Below, one piece after another: positions 7,415-15,346 of a stretch of DNA of 35,887 nucleotides (within the stretch, counting starts at the first letter, position 1; each line of letters opens with the position of its first letter). Position numbers and translations under genes: made by a program. Source of the DNA: Desulfobacterales bacterium (GTDB lineage: Bacteria > Desulfobacterota > Desulfobacteria > Desulfobacterales > UBA11574); NCBI GenBank assembly GCA_020345745.1, contig CP070768.1, positions 1,496,868 to 1,532,754 of the forward strand, in the 5' to 3' direction. The notes under the pieces are model-generated. The model saw nothing but the letters and a program-made list of their open reading frames with translations, did no database searches and was not told where the DNA came from.

Positions 7415-8838
7415 TCGTTACCTCCATCAAGGGGAATCATCTTAAAGCTACTTTGAAGTCTGTTTACAAAAGACAAGGAAGAAGGCAGGAGCTGCTGCAA
7501 GTTGCTGTCAAGGATACTTTTGCTGGTGTGTACCATGGCCAGACGGGCATCCTGACAAACTTCTGTATCCGGGAGGGGAAGATTGCCCAGGATACACCAC
7601 TCACGAGGGCTTTTTACATCACAGTAGGTGGTTCCACTGCGAATCATCTCTATAGTGTCGTTTTCCAAGGTGTGTATGCCCGATTTTAAAACATATTCGG
7701 CACAGCAGGAGGTGCCCTTTAAATTGTGTACAATTAAATGTGCGCCTGAATAAGGGATACGATACTCACGCCCCAACTGCATGAGGAATTCTTGGGAGAG
7801 GCCTTCCACTAAGCCCATAAACTGCATCACGTGTAAAGCGGCCAGGGGCACCTCTTCCCTTTCTAATTGCAACAAAGACAGGAGCATCGTTGACCCCTGA
7901 AACCTCGGGTTTATCTCCAGCGCGAGAACCTGGTCGTCGTCTAAGAGAAAATCCATTCCGAAAATTCCGAGAAATCCTTTCCTGCCCATATATAGGCCTA
8001 CGTCTTCCATGATGGTACAGATGTTTTCTCGCACGGCTTCGGAAATACTGCTGGCAGCTGTAAAGTCATTTCCACAATAAATTTCAGCCCGGTTTGTGCA
8101 ATGGTGTGCGCCTACTATTTGCACCGAGGGGCAGACAGCCATTGCATGCAATCCTTTCCGGGTATGCAGCACTACGCAGTGGCCGTTTAAAGACGGTACC
8201 GGGAGGTATTTAGACACTTTTACGTGCTGATCAGGCCCGAGAATCTCTTTAACGCGGTCAAATTCGATCCTGTCCTTAATAATGTAAGTGTTTTCTCCTG
8301 AAGACCCCACTGGCGGCTGTACCACAAAGGGTCCGTCTAAATAATCGCTGGTTTCTGTGAAGCTCATTTCACCCAATTGGCGAACAAAGGTTGTTGGTGT
8401 TTTTATTCCTAATCGTGCAAACAGCTCCAACTGGTAGAACTTGTTGTCAAACCGGTCTTTAAGTGCGATGGAAGGTGCTAAAACGCGAAAACGCCGGTCC
8501 TTTTCAAGTACTTCAATCGATCGATAACAAACCGTGTTGATGGGTGCCTGTACGTTTTCGATGTACCGGTCAATCCGCTCCCGGGTCACCCCTTCCCATA
8601 GTTTTTCAAGATCCTGATTCCCCCAATTTTCCCGCCTCCCCAGATCCTTTTCAACTGAAAACAGAGATTCATTTCCCCAAAGCTTTGAATAGCCCTCACC
8701 ATAGTCGCAGCAGAACACCGCTTCTACGGGAGCAAAGTCTTGAATGGTAAAGGCGTCGATCCCCCGCTGCCCCACCCAAGCCCAAACGCCTTGGCAGTTC
8801 TTCATTGCATCCTTAAATTGGGAGAAATTCTCTATCAT
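7411..8838 (-). CDS. ATP-grasp domain carboxylate-amine ligase-like protein
   Basis: The 475-residue protein has a clear ATP-grasp core at about 125-340. This includes KDRFDNKFYQLELFARLGIKTP-type entry sequence, the glycine-rich loop QPPVGSSGENTY (174-185), GIFGMDFLLD (291-300) and the Mg2+-binding EINPRFQGST (308-317). Such enzymes activate a carboxylate as acyl phosphate and ligate an amine or thiol. Residues 1-120 resemble a pre-ATP-grasp domain. The C-terminal 130 residues are Cys-containing and unassigned. The ATG at 8838 follows GGTGGA and overlaps the DUF1704 gene by 26 bases; the end overlaps the next ATP-grasp gene by 4. Translational coupling across three genes argues for one pathway or complex. 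The substrate cannot be read from sequence. Confidence 0.8.
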   Translation of the reverse strand: MIENFSQFKDAMKNCQGVWAWVGQRGIDAFTIQDFAPVEAVFCCDYGEGYSKLWGNESLFSVEKDLGRRENWGNQDLEKLWEGVTRERIDRYIENVQAPINTVCYRSIEVLEKDRRFRVLAPSIALKDRFDNKFYQLELFARLGIKTPTTFVRQLGEMSFTETSDYLDGPFVVQPPVGSSGENTYIIKDRIEFDRVKEILGPDQHVKVSKYLPVPSLNGHCVVLHTRKGLHAMAVCPSVQIVGAHHCTNRAEIYCGNDFTAASSISEAVRENICTIMEDVGLYMGRKGFLGIFGMDFLLDDDQVLALEINPRFQGSTMLLSLLQLEREEVPLAALHVMQFMGLVEGLSQEFLMQLGREYRIPYSGAHLIVHNLKGTSCCAEYVLKSGIHTLENDTIEMIRSGTTYCDVKSPREWCILGNLPLPDTEVCQDARLAMVHTSKSILDSNLQQLLPSSLSFVNRLQSSFKMIPLDGGNE

Positions 8839-9919
8839 CGTTTAATTCCACCGGAAAAACCCATTTAGATATATCAACCGTTTTTTCTTGAACCAATCTT
8901 GCAATGACTGGTGCGTGGTTGAAGGCTATTTTACCGCCCATCAGCATCGGGAGATCCCCCCCGCCTAAAAGGTATGATTGAATCTTCTTGGGGCCTGAAA
9001 AATAATGGAAATCCTTGGTAAGTGCTCCCGGGCGGGATGTGTCCGTCATTCCGCGTTTAATTCTCTCCACAATAGAATAAGCTGTTTTATCATCGAAATA
9101 CGTCAGCAACTCTGCAAAAACGTCTGCAAAACCGGATGAAAGCGACAGATATACTGCCAGGCAGCGCCCTGCGTAAATTTTTTCCTGGAAGGGATACAGG
9201 CAATCCATTTCTCGTTCATAGTGAACCGCCAACCCCTCTTCTGCCTCCCTATATCCTGCCGTTCCCATAGCAAAAATACCCCATGGAAAGCACGAACCAT
9301 TATGGATGCGGACGGCGTGGACATCGACCTCGTGTACCAGAAGGCGGTTGATCTCTTGTGGCGCAAATAGGGCACTCTGGTTCAAATGGATGCCGCGAGA
9401 AACGCCATCGACCCAGACCTTTGTCGTCATAGAAGGGTCTAACTTAACATCTATGGAAATACCAAGCTTTTGAATCCGTTCCTCAAGCAGCTTCGCAAAT
9501 TCCACTGCGGAACAGTTCCTTTCCGGGGTGGCAACATCGGACAGTTTCTTGAGAACGTCATGAGCTTCATGCGCATCTTCGGCTGTGGGAGCGCCGAAAA
9601 TGTCGATTGAGAACCGTGTAAAATTGTCGCTGCCGATGGCATCGAACATTTTTTTCGTTCTGCTCAATTCCCGCTGTTTTTCTCGGTAAATGTCTATAAC
9701 CTCCTTCGGAGCATCCATGGAGGTCAGCGGCAAGGTCAGCTTTAGGTCCGTCCACTTTGAGGAAAATTGTTTGTATCTGAACATTGGAGATTTTCTTCTG
9801 TGTAGATGCCGGGGGTTCAGAAAATTTTCTCTTTCCTCTAAAATGTTTGTTGGTTTTACTATCGAACCCAGTGTAAGCTGTTGCAGTAAGCGTCTGAGCT
9901 CTCTATCCAAAACGTCCAT
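8813..9919 (-). CDS. DUF1704 (QEGLA-motif / MATCAP-like) zinc metallopeptidase family protein
   Basis: The 368-residue protein belongs to the family often labelled 'flavohemoglobin expression-modulating QEGLA motif protein'. The signature HEVDVH (196-201) is an HExxxH zinc motif, and REAEEGLAVHYE (225-236) is the QEGLA-like motif, with Glu in place of the usual Gln. Eukaryotic relatives of this fold (MATCAP/TMCP) are C-terminal tyrosine carboxypeptidases, so a carboxypeptidase role is plausible but unproven here. The start ATG at 9919 follows GGAAG and lies 17 bases after the citrate synthase stop. The end overlaps the ATP-grasp gene. Pairing with ATP-grasp ligases is a recurring theme for the family and suggests an add-and-remove chemistry on a carboxyl end. 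It is slightly shorter than many members. Confidence 0.8.
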   Translation of the reverse strand: MDVLDRELRRLLQQLTLGSIVKPTNILEERENFLNPRHLHRRKSPMFRYKQFSSKWTDLKLTLPLTSMDAPKEVIDIYREKQRELSRTKKMFDAIGSDNFTRFSIDIFGAPTAEDAHEAHDVLKKLSDVATPERNCSAVEFAKLLEERIQKLGISIDVKLDPSMTTKVWVDGVSRGIHLNQSALFAPQEINRLLVHEVDVHAVRIHNGSCFPWGIFAMGTAGYREAEEGLAVHYEREMDCLYPFQEKIYAGRCLAVYLSLSSGFADVFAELLTYFDDKTAYSIVERIKRGMTDTSRPGALTKDFHYFSGPKKIQSYLLGGGDLPMLMGGKIAFNHAPVIARLVQEKTVDISKWVFPVELNDDREFLPI

Positions 9920-9936
9920 CTCTTACTTCCTACGGG

Positions 9937-11217
9937 CTAACGCTCGTCCATTGGTGTATATCTTTTTTTACCGCTCCCAGTATAGATTTGGCGAGGTCTA
10001 GAGAGCTTCCAATCCGGATCATCGATGCTTTCTTTCCATTGGGCGATCCACCCGGGAAGCCTGCCGATGGCGAACATAACCGTAAACATATTGGTGGGGA
10101 TCCCCATGGCACGCAGCACAATGCCGCTGTAAAAGTCAACATTCGGGTAAAGATTATATTCGATGAAATAGTCGTCTTTTAGCGCAGCCTCTTCGAGTTC
10201 CTTGGCCAAATCGAGCAACGGATCGGCAATCTTCAATTTTAAAAGGACCTGGTCACACATCTTTTTTATAATTTTGGCACGAGGATCATACGCTTTATAA
10301 ACCCTATGCCCGAAACCCATGAGCCGGAAAGGGTCTTTTTTATCTTTGGCCCTTGCAATAGCTCGTTGATAATTGCCGCCGTCTTCTTGAATCTCGGAAA
10401 GCATTTCGATAACCGCCTGATTGGCACCACCATGGAGTGGACCCCAAAGGGCTGCAATTCCAGCAGAGATTGCAGCGTAAAGGTTGACTCTACCGCTGCC
10501 AACCAGTCTTACTGCAGATGTAGAACAATTTTGCTCATGATCGGCGTGAAGAATCCAGAACGTATTTAACGCTTTCACCAAATCCTCATCGATGTCATAA
10601 GGCCTTACCGGCGTGTCAAACATCATATTTAAAAAATTGGCACAATACGACAGGTCGGGTCTTGGGTAAACAACCTTATGACCCCTCGATATTTTATATG
10701 ACATGGCTGCCATAGTTCTCACTTTAGAAAGAAGACGTGTAACGGTGATGTTGATCTCCTCTTCGATGGTCTGCAATTCAGGATAAAAGCTTCTCAAGGC
10801 ATTGACCATAGAAGATAAAATTCCCATAGGGTGAGAACCTCTAGGAAAGTTTTGATAAAAAATCTGCATGTCTTCATGTACCAGGGAGTGGTCATTAAAC
10901 AACATGGAAACTTGATTGAGCTGTTCTTTTGTCGGCAAAACACCGTTTATCAACAGATAAGACGTTTCGATAAAACTCGAATGTTCAGCAAGTTCTTCGA
11001 CCGGAATGCCACGATAGCGGAGGATTCCCTTCTCCCCGTCCATGAAGGTTATGGAACTTTTGCAGCTGCCTGTATTGGCATATCCAGGATCTAGGGCAAT
11101 CAAGCCGGTCATTTGGCGAAGCCGCCCGATATCAATGGCTGTTTCACCTTCAGTGCCGACAACCACCGGTAACTCATAGGTATCTCCATTTATAACGATC
11201 TTTACATTTCCCGTCAT
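9937..11217 (-). CDS. gltA: Citrate synthase
   Basis: The 426-residue enzyme condenses oxaloacetate and acetyl-CoA to citrate in the cytoplasm. Its length, with the extra N-terminal beta domain, fits the type II (hexameric, Gram-negative) class. Catalytic residues are in place: His227 in LHADHEQNCSTS, His262 in GPLHGGANQA, His304 in GFGHRVYK and Asp361 in NVDFYSG. The ATG at 11217 follows AAAGGACG. It is the first gene of a minus-strand operon. The DUF1704 gene follows 17 bases later, and then two ATP-grasp genes, an unusual neighbourhood for this enzyme. A promoter with TTGACG and TATATT boxes lies just upstream at 11264-11292. Confidence 0.95.
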   Translation of the reverse strand: MTGNVKIVINGDTYELPVVVGTEGETAIDIGRLRQMTGLIALDPGYANTGSCKSSITFMDGEKGILRYRGIPVEELAEHSSFIETSYLLINGVLPTKEQLNQVSMLFNDHSLVHEDMQIFYQNFPRGSHPMGILSSMVNALRSFYPELQTIEEEINITVTRLLSKVRTMAAMSYKISRGHKVVYPRPDLSYCANFLNMMFDTPVRPYDIDEDLVKALNTFWILHADHEQNCSTSAVRLVGSGRVNLYAAISAGIAALWGPLHGGANQAVIEMLSEIQEDGGNYQRAIARAKDKKDPFRLMGFGHRVYKAYDPRAKIIKKMCDQVLLKLKIADPLLDLAKELEEAALKDDYFIEYNLYPNVDFYSGIVLRAMGIPTNMFTVMFAIGRLPGWIAQWKESIDDPDWKLSRPRQIYTGSGKKRYTPMDER

Positions 11218-11263
11218 TGTTCGTCCTTTGGATAAAAGTTACATAGAGAAAAAAATAGACGCT

Positions 11264-11292
11264 AATATACATAATCAATATCTTTGCGTCAA
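11264..11292 (-). promoter_or_regulatory. Sigma-70-type promoter for gltA operon
   Basis: On the minus strand TTGACG (11287-11292) and TATATT (11264-11269) are separated by exactly 17 bases. They lie about 47 bases before the gltA start. The fit is close to consensus, and no other promoter is evident within the four-gene operon. Confidence 0.65.
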
Positions 11293-11319
11293 GCAACTGC
11301 CCGCAAAATAATTTAAACC

Positions 11320-11348
11320 TTTCAAATGTTTCCATTTACGATTATACT
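11320..11348 (+). promoter_or_regulatory. Possible sigma-70 promoter for the 262-aa gene
   Basis: TTTCAA (11320-11325) and TATACT (11343-11348) are spaced 17 bases apart, 37 bases before the ATG at 11386. The -10 box is good and the -35 box is weak. It is arranged back to back with the gltA promoter, so one regulator could affect both. Confidence 0.4.
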
Positions 11349-11385
11349 GGAATTGTCCAAGCTCTTACAAAAAAACGGAGGCATC

Positions 11386-12174
11386 ATGGCTTTTAAAGAA
11401 AATATTTTAAAGAAAATAAAGATCAATAAGACAGCAAAACAGGTGATCCATTCCATCGGCCCGCCGGACAGCGGCCGTAAAATTGACAAAGCGGCCATGC
11501 GTCAGCTTTTGGAAATGAGTCCGTACACATACAGCAAAAACCGAGATTTGGATCTCTATCTTGAAGATATTGCGTCAGAGAAAAAAAAGATTTTGGTGCT
11601 CGACAATGATTTGGCCATTTACCACACTCATGTTGAAGACGTTGCCTTACGCAAAAGCCCAACCGTCAAAGAAATGATAAGCATCCGAAACGCCATCAAG
11701 ATTTTGAGTGATTCCGATGTGGTGATCAGTAAAAAAGAAGCATCGGTTAAAACCATTCAAAAAGAATGCATCGAAAAATTGGATCTATCATACAATGAAT
11801 CCGATCTAGACGACATCATCACAGACGGCACGGCTTCACTTGCAAGAGAATATACGGACGGTGTGATTGAGTGCCTTGATATTTTTGCAGAAATTCTAGG
11901 TTACGATGCGCCGCCAAAGGCTTTTAAGATCGGACACCACAAGATCGTCGGTGCATTAGCCTATAGGGAAAGCGGAGAAGTGGTACTCGGTCCCATCATT
12001 ATTTACAGCATCATTCACAACCTGCTGAGCCTGATCGACCAGCAGATCGGCAGTTTTGACAAGGGAAAAATTGAGCTCATGCACCAGGTTGCCGCGGGCA
12101 AGGAAAAAGCAACGGCAGAAGGAGCCAAAGTCTTTCAACATCTTAAACAAACGGCTTTAAAGCTTTCTCACTAG
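11386..12174 (+). CDS. Conserved-looking protein of unknown function (262 aa)
   Basis: I choose the ATG at 11386 because GGAGG lies nine bases upstream; the longer frame from 11326 would include the likely promoter. The product is soluble and mostly helical, with no signal peptide or clear membrane segment. It has a Lys-rich N-terminus (FKENILKKIKINKTAKQV), a TYSKNRDLDLYLEDI motif at 48-62, an acidic middle and a hydrophobic segment GPIIIYSIIHNLLSLID (202-218). I recognise no family. It is transcribed divergently from gltA across a 168-bp region holding back-to-back promoters. Its TAG stop (12172-12174) overlaps the first two bases of a palindromic repeat, so the repeat may have reset its C-terminus. 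Confidence 0.75.
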   Translation: MAFKENILKKIKINKTAKQVIHSIGPPDSGRKIDKAAMRQLLEMSPYTYSKNRDLDLYLEDIASEKKKILVLDNDLAIYHTHVEDVALRKSPTVKEMISIRNAIKILSDSDVVISKKEASVKTIQKECIEKLDLSYNESDLDDIITDGTASLAREYTDGVIECLDIFAEILGYDAPPKAFKIGHHKIVGALAYRESGEVVLGPIIIYSIIHNLLSLIDQQIGSFDKGKIELMHQVAAGKEKATAEGAKVFQHLKQTALKLSH

Positions 12175-12314
12175 AACCTATCTCAAACATAAGATTAGGG
12201 TTCAGAGCAAGGCGCGAAGCGGTGAGAAAGCGGAGCATACACGTAGTATGTGAGCATTTTGAACCGCTTCGCAACATCGCCTTGGGGACTTAGATTATTA
12301 TTGAGCTAGGTTCT
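12173..12314. repeat. 142-bp palindromic repeat element
   Basis: The ends AGAACCTATCTCAA (12173) and TTGAGCTAGGTTCT (to 12314) form inverted termini, and pairing continues inward with interruptions. The core contains GCGAAGCGGT and ACCGCTTCGC arms around a smaller CATAC-ACGTA-GTATG hairpin. The whole unit could fold into one long hairpin. Such non-coding palindromes are common dispersed elements in deltaproteobacterial genomes. It abuts the stop codons of both converging genes and may serve as a bidirectional transcription end. Confidence 0.75.
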
Positions 12315-12320
12315 AAATAC

Positions 12321-12440
12321 TTAGCGACAGTGCTTGGTCCCGATGCACTGATATCGATTGTCTCTGCAACCACATCTAAATAGCAATCCATGGGAAATTC
12401 GCGCGCAAACATCAATGGTTTCTTTAACCTTCAAAAACAT
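12321..12440 (-). CDS. Candidate small Cys-rich protein (39 aa)
   Basis: An ATG at 12440 lies inside the last codons of the CBS-protein gene and opens a 39-codon frame ending in TAA at 12321-12323. The product has five cysteines in its last 28 residues, ending CGCRDNRYQCIGTKHCR. It is basic and contains HGLLFRCGC. The clustered cysteines, close to C-x-C and C-x4-C spacing, suggest a metal site. The overlap would couple it to the CBS gene. The ribosome binding site is weak (AGCGG), and a chance frame cannot be excluded. No family is assigned. Confidence 0.4.
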   Translation of the reverse strand: MFLKVKETIDVCARISHGLLFRCGCRDNRYQCIGTKHCR

Positions 12441-12972
12441 CCGTGACCGCTAAAAACAGATCAGTGTCTCGCAAAACACCGACCAGCTTATCGCCTTCAT
12501 ATACCGGCAGCACGACAATTTTATTGCGAAACATCTTTTTCAGACCGTCCATAACACTGGCGTCAGCATCGATGGTTCCTCTGACTTTCAACATAATGTC
12601 ACGGACTTTGGTTTCGGCGTTTTTAATAACCCTGGCCTGAAAACCAAGCCGGGACTCATCCAGCGCTTCGGCGTCTGCCTGGGCAAATGCAATGGAAACG
12701 CCCAAGGCAGACAGCTTGGCGGACAGTCCCCCGGCGATTTCTGGAATCAGCGTCTCCAGAAAGCATTTGAAGTCTAAAATTCCCAACAGTTTGCAGTTTT
12801 CATCAGCAACCAGTACGGTTCGGGGACCGGCTTCCGTACACATACCGGTCTCCAGTTCGCAGTGAGATGCTCTCAGCGTCATCGCAGCTTCCTTCAGCGT
12901 CGCGTCCGGAAAAACCGAAGCGTATTTGTCTATGGGAATCATCAGATCCCTAATTTTCTTTTTTAACGGCAC
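12424..12972 (-). CDS. Tandem CBS-domain protein
   Basis: The 182-residue protein consists of two CBS motifs and little else. The first spans roughly 6-72 (VRDLM-like IRDLMIPIDKYASVFPDATLKEAA) and the second 118-178 (VRDIMLKVRGTIDADASVMDGLKKMF, then VVLPVYEGDKLVGVLRDTDLF). CBS pairs bind adenine nucleotides or SAM and sense energy state. It starts at GTG 12972 with AAGGAG nine bases upstream; the nearby ATG is out of frame. It is the third gene after a TauE/SafE exporter and a DUF1634 membrane protein, 123 bases behind the latter. A regulatory role for that transporter is a reasonable inference. No catalytic domain is attached. Confidence 0.8.
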   Translation of the reverse strand: MPLKKKIRDLMIPIDKYASVFPDATLKEAAMTLRASHCELETGMCTEAGPRTVLVADENCKLLGILDFKCFLETLIPEIAGGLSAKLSALGVSIAFAQADAEALDESRLGFQARVIKNAETKVRDIMLKVRGTIDADASVMDGLKKMFRNKIVVLPVYEGDKLVGVLRDTDLFLAVTDVFEG

Positions 12973-13095
12973 GACATTTTCTCCTTATTTATCACTGCAT
13001 TTTTCGGGATTCATCAACCCGTGTTCCAATCATCCAAATATCAGTAGCTTGTCAATGTGGAATCAATAGGCTTCATGACACATTCGGCAGTTATA

Positions 13096-13524
13096 TCAAT
13101 GACCGCCCGCGCCAAGAATTCCGCTAGCGGCAATGGTCAAAATAATCACTTCTAAAAGGGCCAATACCGCATACACCTTATCATCGTTTTTCAGTAACGT
13201 CGGTATGATGGCCGCATAGCATAAGATAGTAATTCCTGCCAATATGGCAATACCAATGAAATTTACAAAATCCCCGTATTTAAGCATCCCGACCCAGGCC
13301 CATCCAGCCTTGATATTGGCGTGGTGAAGATAATCATTGACGTTCATGTTCCAGTAATGGGAAATTTTATCCAGAGGTATGTAGGGATCCATGACACCAA
13401 AGGCGTAAAGACCAAATGTGATTAAAAGGATGAGCAATCCGATGTACATCCCTTTTTCCAGCAATTTGGCATAAAGGAGCTGTTCAGGTGTTGCCTCTAG
13501 AGAAATATTCTCTTTTTCAGCCAT
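13096..13524 (-). CDS. DUF1634-type small membrane protein
   Basis: The 142-residue protein has three hydrophobic segments at about 27-46, 86-108 and 117-138, so it is an inner-membrane protein. It resembles DUF1634-type proteins that accompany TauE/SafE exporters. ATG 13524 follows AAGGAG. It lies 59 bases after the exporter gene on the same strand, and the pair may form one transporter unit. Oddly, the frame directly after its TGA stop reads YNCRMCHEAY before a second stop, so a CXXCH heme-type motif follows in frame. Ordinary termination at 13096 is the default reading. Confidence 0.7.
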   Translation of the reverse strand: MAEKENISLEATPEQLLYAKLLEKGMYIGLLILLITFGLYAFGVMDPYIPLDKISHYWNMNVNDYLHHANIKAGWAWVGMLKYGDFVNFIGIAILAGITILCYAAIIPTLLKNDDKVYAVLALLEVIILTIAASGILGAGGH

Positions 13525-13583
13525 ATTCTTTCTCCTTAGTTATAGATATGCACAAGGTTACATAAACTAGCAAAAATAACAGA

Positions 13584-14534
13584 TTAAAATCCCAACCCCT
13601 TGGACAGCGCCTTGATACCGGCAAAAGCCAGAATCCCGATAACCATCCACCGGATAAAGCCGGGCTTTGCGATTTTCAACAAACGCACGCCCACAAAAGA
13701 ACCTAACATAATACCGACCAGGGACGGAACCACCATCATGGGAATCACACAGCCTTTGTTCATATATATCCAGGCCGCGGAAGTATCGGTGATCGAAAGC
13801 AAGAACTTGCTGGTGGCAACGCTGATTTTCAGCGGTGCCCCCATGAGTAGATTCAGCACCGGCACATTGGCCCAGCCGGCCCCCAGTCCAAACATACCGG
13901 CCATGACCCCGATCAAAACAAACAAGGCGAGGCCCATGGGTGTCCGATGTACTTTCCAGTCGACAATTTCACCGGTACTGGCTTCCTGATACACGCCGTA
14001 GATGTGGAGCATGGACGAGAGCTTATCGGCCTTTGGCACATCCGGCACCTCGGATTTTTTAGCGGTGAGCATCAGGGCACAAATACCTAATATAGTAGCA
14101 CCCAGGCAAATCTGAACAATGTTGGTGGGCAGAGCCAGCCCGATCATGGCACCGATGATTGCACATGTGGAAGCAATCAGCGCAACAGGAATGGCCAGCC
14201 GCAAACTGGCTAGATTCAGCTTCAGCAGGCCCGGACCTGCAGCTAAAGCGCCTGACAGGGCTACAAGTAAACCGGTGCCGCGAACAAAATCCAAGTGGAA
14301 TGGAAAAAAACCGCTGATGATCGGCACAAAGAGAACCCCACCGCCGACGCCGGCAAGCACGGCAACCACTCCCATAATAAAGGTTACGATTAAAAGGACG
14401 AGCGGCCAAAACCACCAAGCATGACCATCTGAAGCAGCCACGGCTGACGCGTCTGCAAAGGCAGGGGATGCCAGTAACATCAGCGAGAACAAGCAAAATA
14501 GAATGATCATCCACAATTTATCATTCTTCCGCAT
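13584..14534 (-). CDS. TauE/SafE-family sulfite/organic anion exporter
   Basis: The 316-residue polytopic membrane protein starts with a hydrophobic segment resembling a signal peptide ending SPAFADA. About eight further membrane helices follow. Family marks are the two internal repeats with GVGGGVLFVPIISGFF (63-78) and FGLGAGWANVPVLNLLMGAP (about 215-234). Members move sulfite, sulfoacetate, taurine-derived or other sulfur or carboxylate anions across the inner membrane. The ATG at 14534 follows GAGGAGG. It heads a minus-strand set with DUF1634 and CBS genes. In a sulfur-metabolising anaerobe, handling of sulfite or sulfonates is plausible, but the substrate cannot be read from sequence. Confidence 0.85.
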   Translation of the reverse strand: MRKNDKLWMIILFCLFSLMLLASPAFADASAVAASDGHAWWFWPLVLLIVTFIMGVVAVLAGVGGGVLFVPIISGFFPFHLDFVRGTGLLVALSGALAAGPGLLKLNLASLRLAIPVALIASTCAIIGAMIGLALPTNIVQICLGATILGICALMLTAKKSEVPDVPKADKLSSMLHIYGVYQEASTGEIVDWKVHRTPMGLALFVLIGVMAGMFGLGAGWANVPVLNLLMGAPLKISVATSKFLLSITDTSAAWIYMNKGCVIPMMVVPSLVGIMLGSFVGVRLLKIAKPGFIRWMVIGILAFAGIKALSKGLGF

Positions 14535-14916
14535 CTCTTCCTCCTCAAATAAAAGTAAATATATTCATCGCCCTTTCTTCCAACAACCGCTTGAACGAAA
14601 GGTTATAGCGAATTACAACACTATAATTTATACAAGGGAATCTATTGAAGCGTATTGCTAAGAACGACGCTAATGCCTCACCCAAGCAAAGAAAATTAAA
14701 CGGTGGTAAGTATATTAATTTCTCAATAAAGTCAACCAAATTATTGTTTAAAATAGCAACAAAACTTATACTGAAAAACCACTTGCCCGGGATACTATGG
14801 AATGTTATGAGAAAAATTTGCTCAATTTAAGTTATATTGTTATTAGAATAATCATTTTACAAGTCTATGATGATGGCCCGGCTCCATTTAAATTAGACTG
14901 AGTAGGAGGGAAAACC
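14535..14916. other. Divergent intergenic region
   Basis: This 382-bp AT-rich region lies between the divergently transcribed TauE/SafE and SnoaL-like genes. It should hold the promoters of both, but no box pair stands out. Short frames in it are low-complexity Lys/Ile-rich and unsupported. Confidence 0.45.
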
Positions 14917-15297
14917 ATGAGCAGTAAGAAAACCGAAATTTCAGATCAATTCGCGAAGTGGAACAACGCGCTGCAGACAGGAAATCCGGATGCCGTGGTG
15001 GCTTGTTATGCCGAAGACGCGATCCTCTTGCCAACCGTTTCCGCCAAGGTACGTCACAATCATGACGAAATACGTGATTACTTTGTACATTTTTTAACCA
15101 AGAAGCCGCATGGAAAAATAACTGAAGAGAACATACGTATATACGATAATATTGCGATAAGCTCCGGATTATACACGTTTTCTTTGACAGAAAACGGTGA
15201 CCCTGCAGATGTTGCTGCAAGATTTACATTTGTCTATAAAAAATATGACGATGGATGGCTGATCGTCGATCATCATTCATCCATCTTGCCTGCATAG
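14917..15297 (+). CDS. SnoaL-like / DUF4440 (SgcJ/EcaC-type) protein
   Basis: The 126-residue protein is a single NTF2-like cone domain. Signatures include FAKWNNALQTGNPDAVVACYAEDAILLPT (12-40), typical of the first helices of the SgcJ/EcaC and CaMKII-association type. The C-terminal strand ends DDGWLIVDHHSSILP. Such domains bind small ligands or form dimers, and many act as isomerases, hydrolases or oligomerisation modules. The real activity here is unknown. ATG 14917 follows a strong GTAGGAGG. It is monocistronic, and a hairpin terminator follows within 12 bases. No signal peptide is seen, so it should be cytoplasmic. Confidence 0.75.
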   Translation: MSSKKTEISDQFAKWNNALQTGNPDAVVACYAEDAILLPTVSAKVRHNHDEIRDYFVHFLTKKPHGKITEENIRIYDNIAISSGLYTFSLTENGDPADVAARFTFVYKKYDDGWLIVDHHSSILPA

Positions 15298-15308
15298 AAA
15301 TAAAGTGA

Positions 15309-15346
15309 CCTAACCTGTATATTTCAAAATATCCGGGTTAGGTTTT
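15309..15346 (+). terminator. Intrinsic terminator after the SnoaL-like gene
   Basis: CCTAACC (15309-15315) pairs with GGTTAGG (15336-15342), with further pairing of the AT-rich interior, followed by TTTT. The right arm overlaps the last codons of the converging exchanger gene. It most clearly serves the plus-strand gene. Confidence 0.65.
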
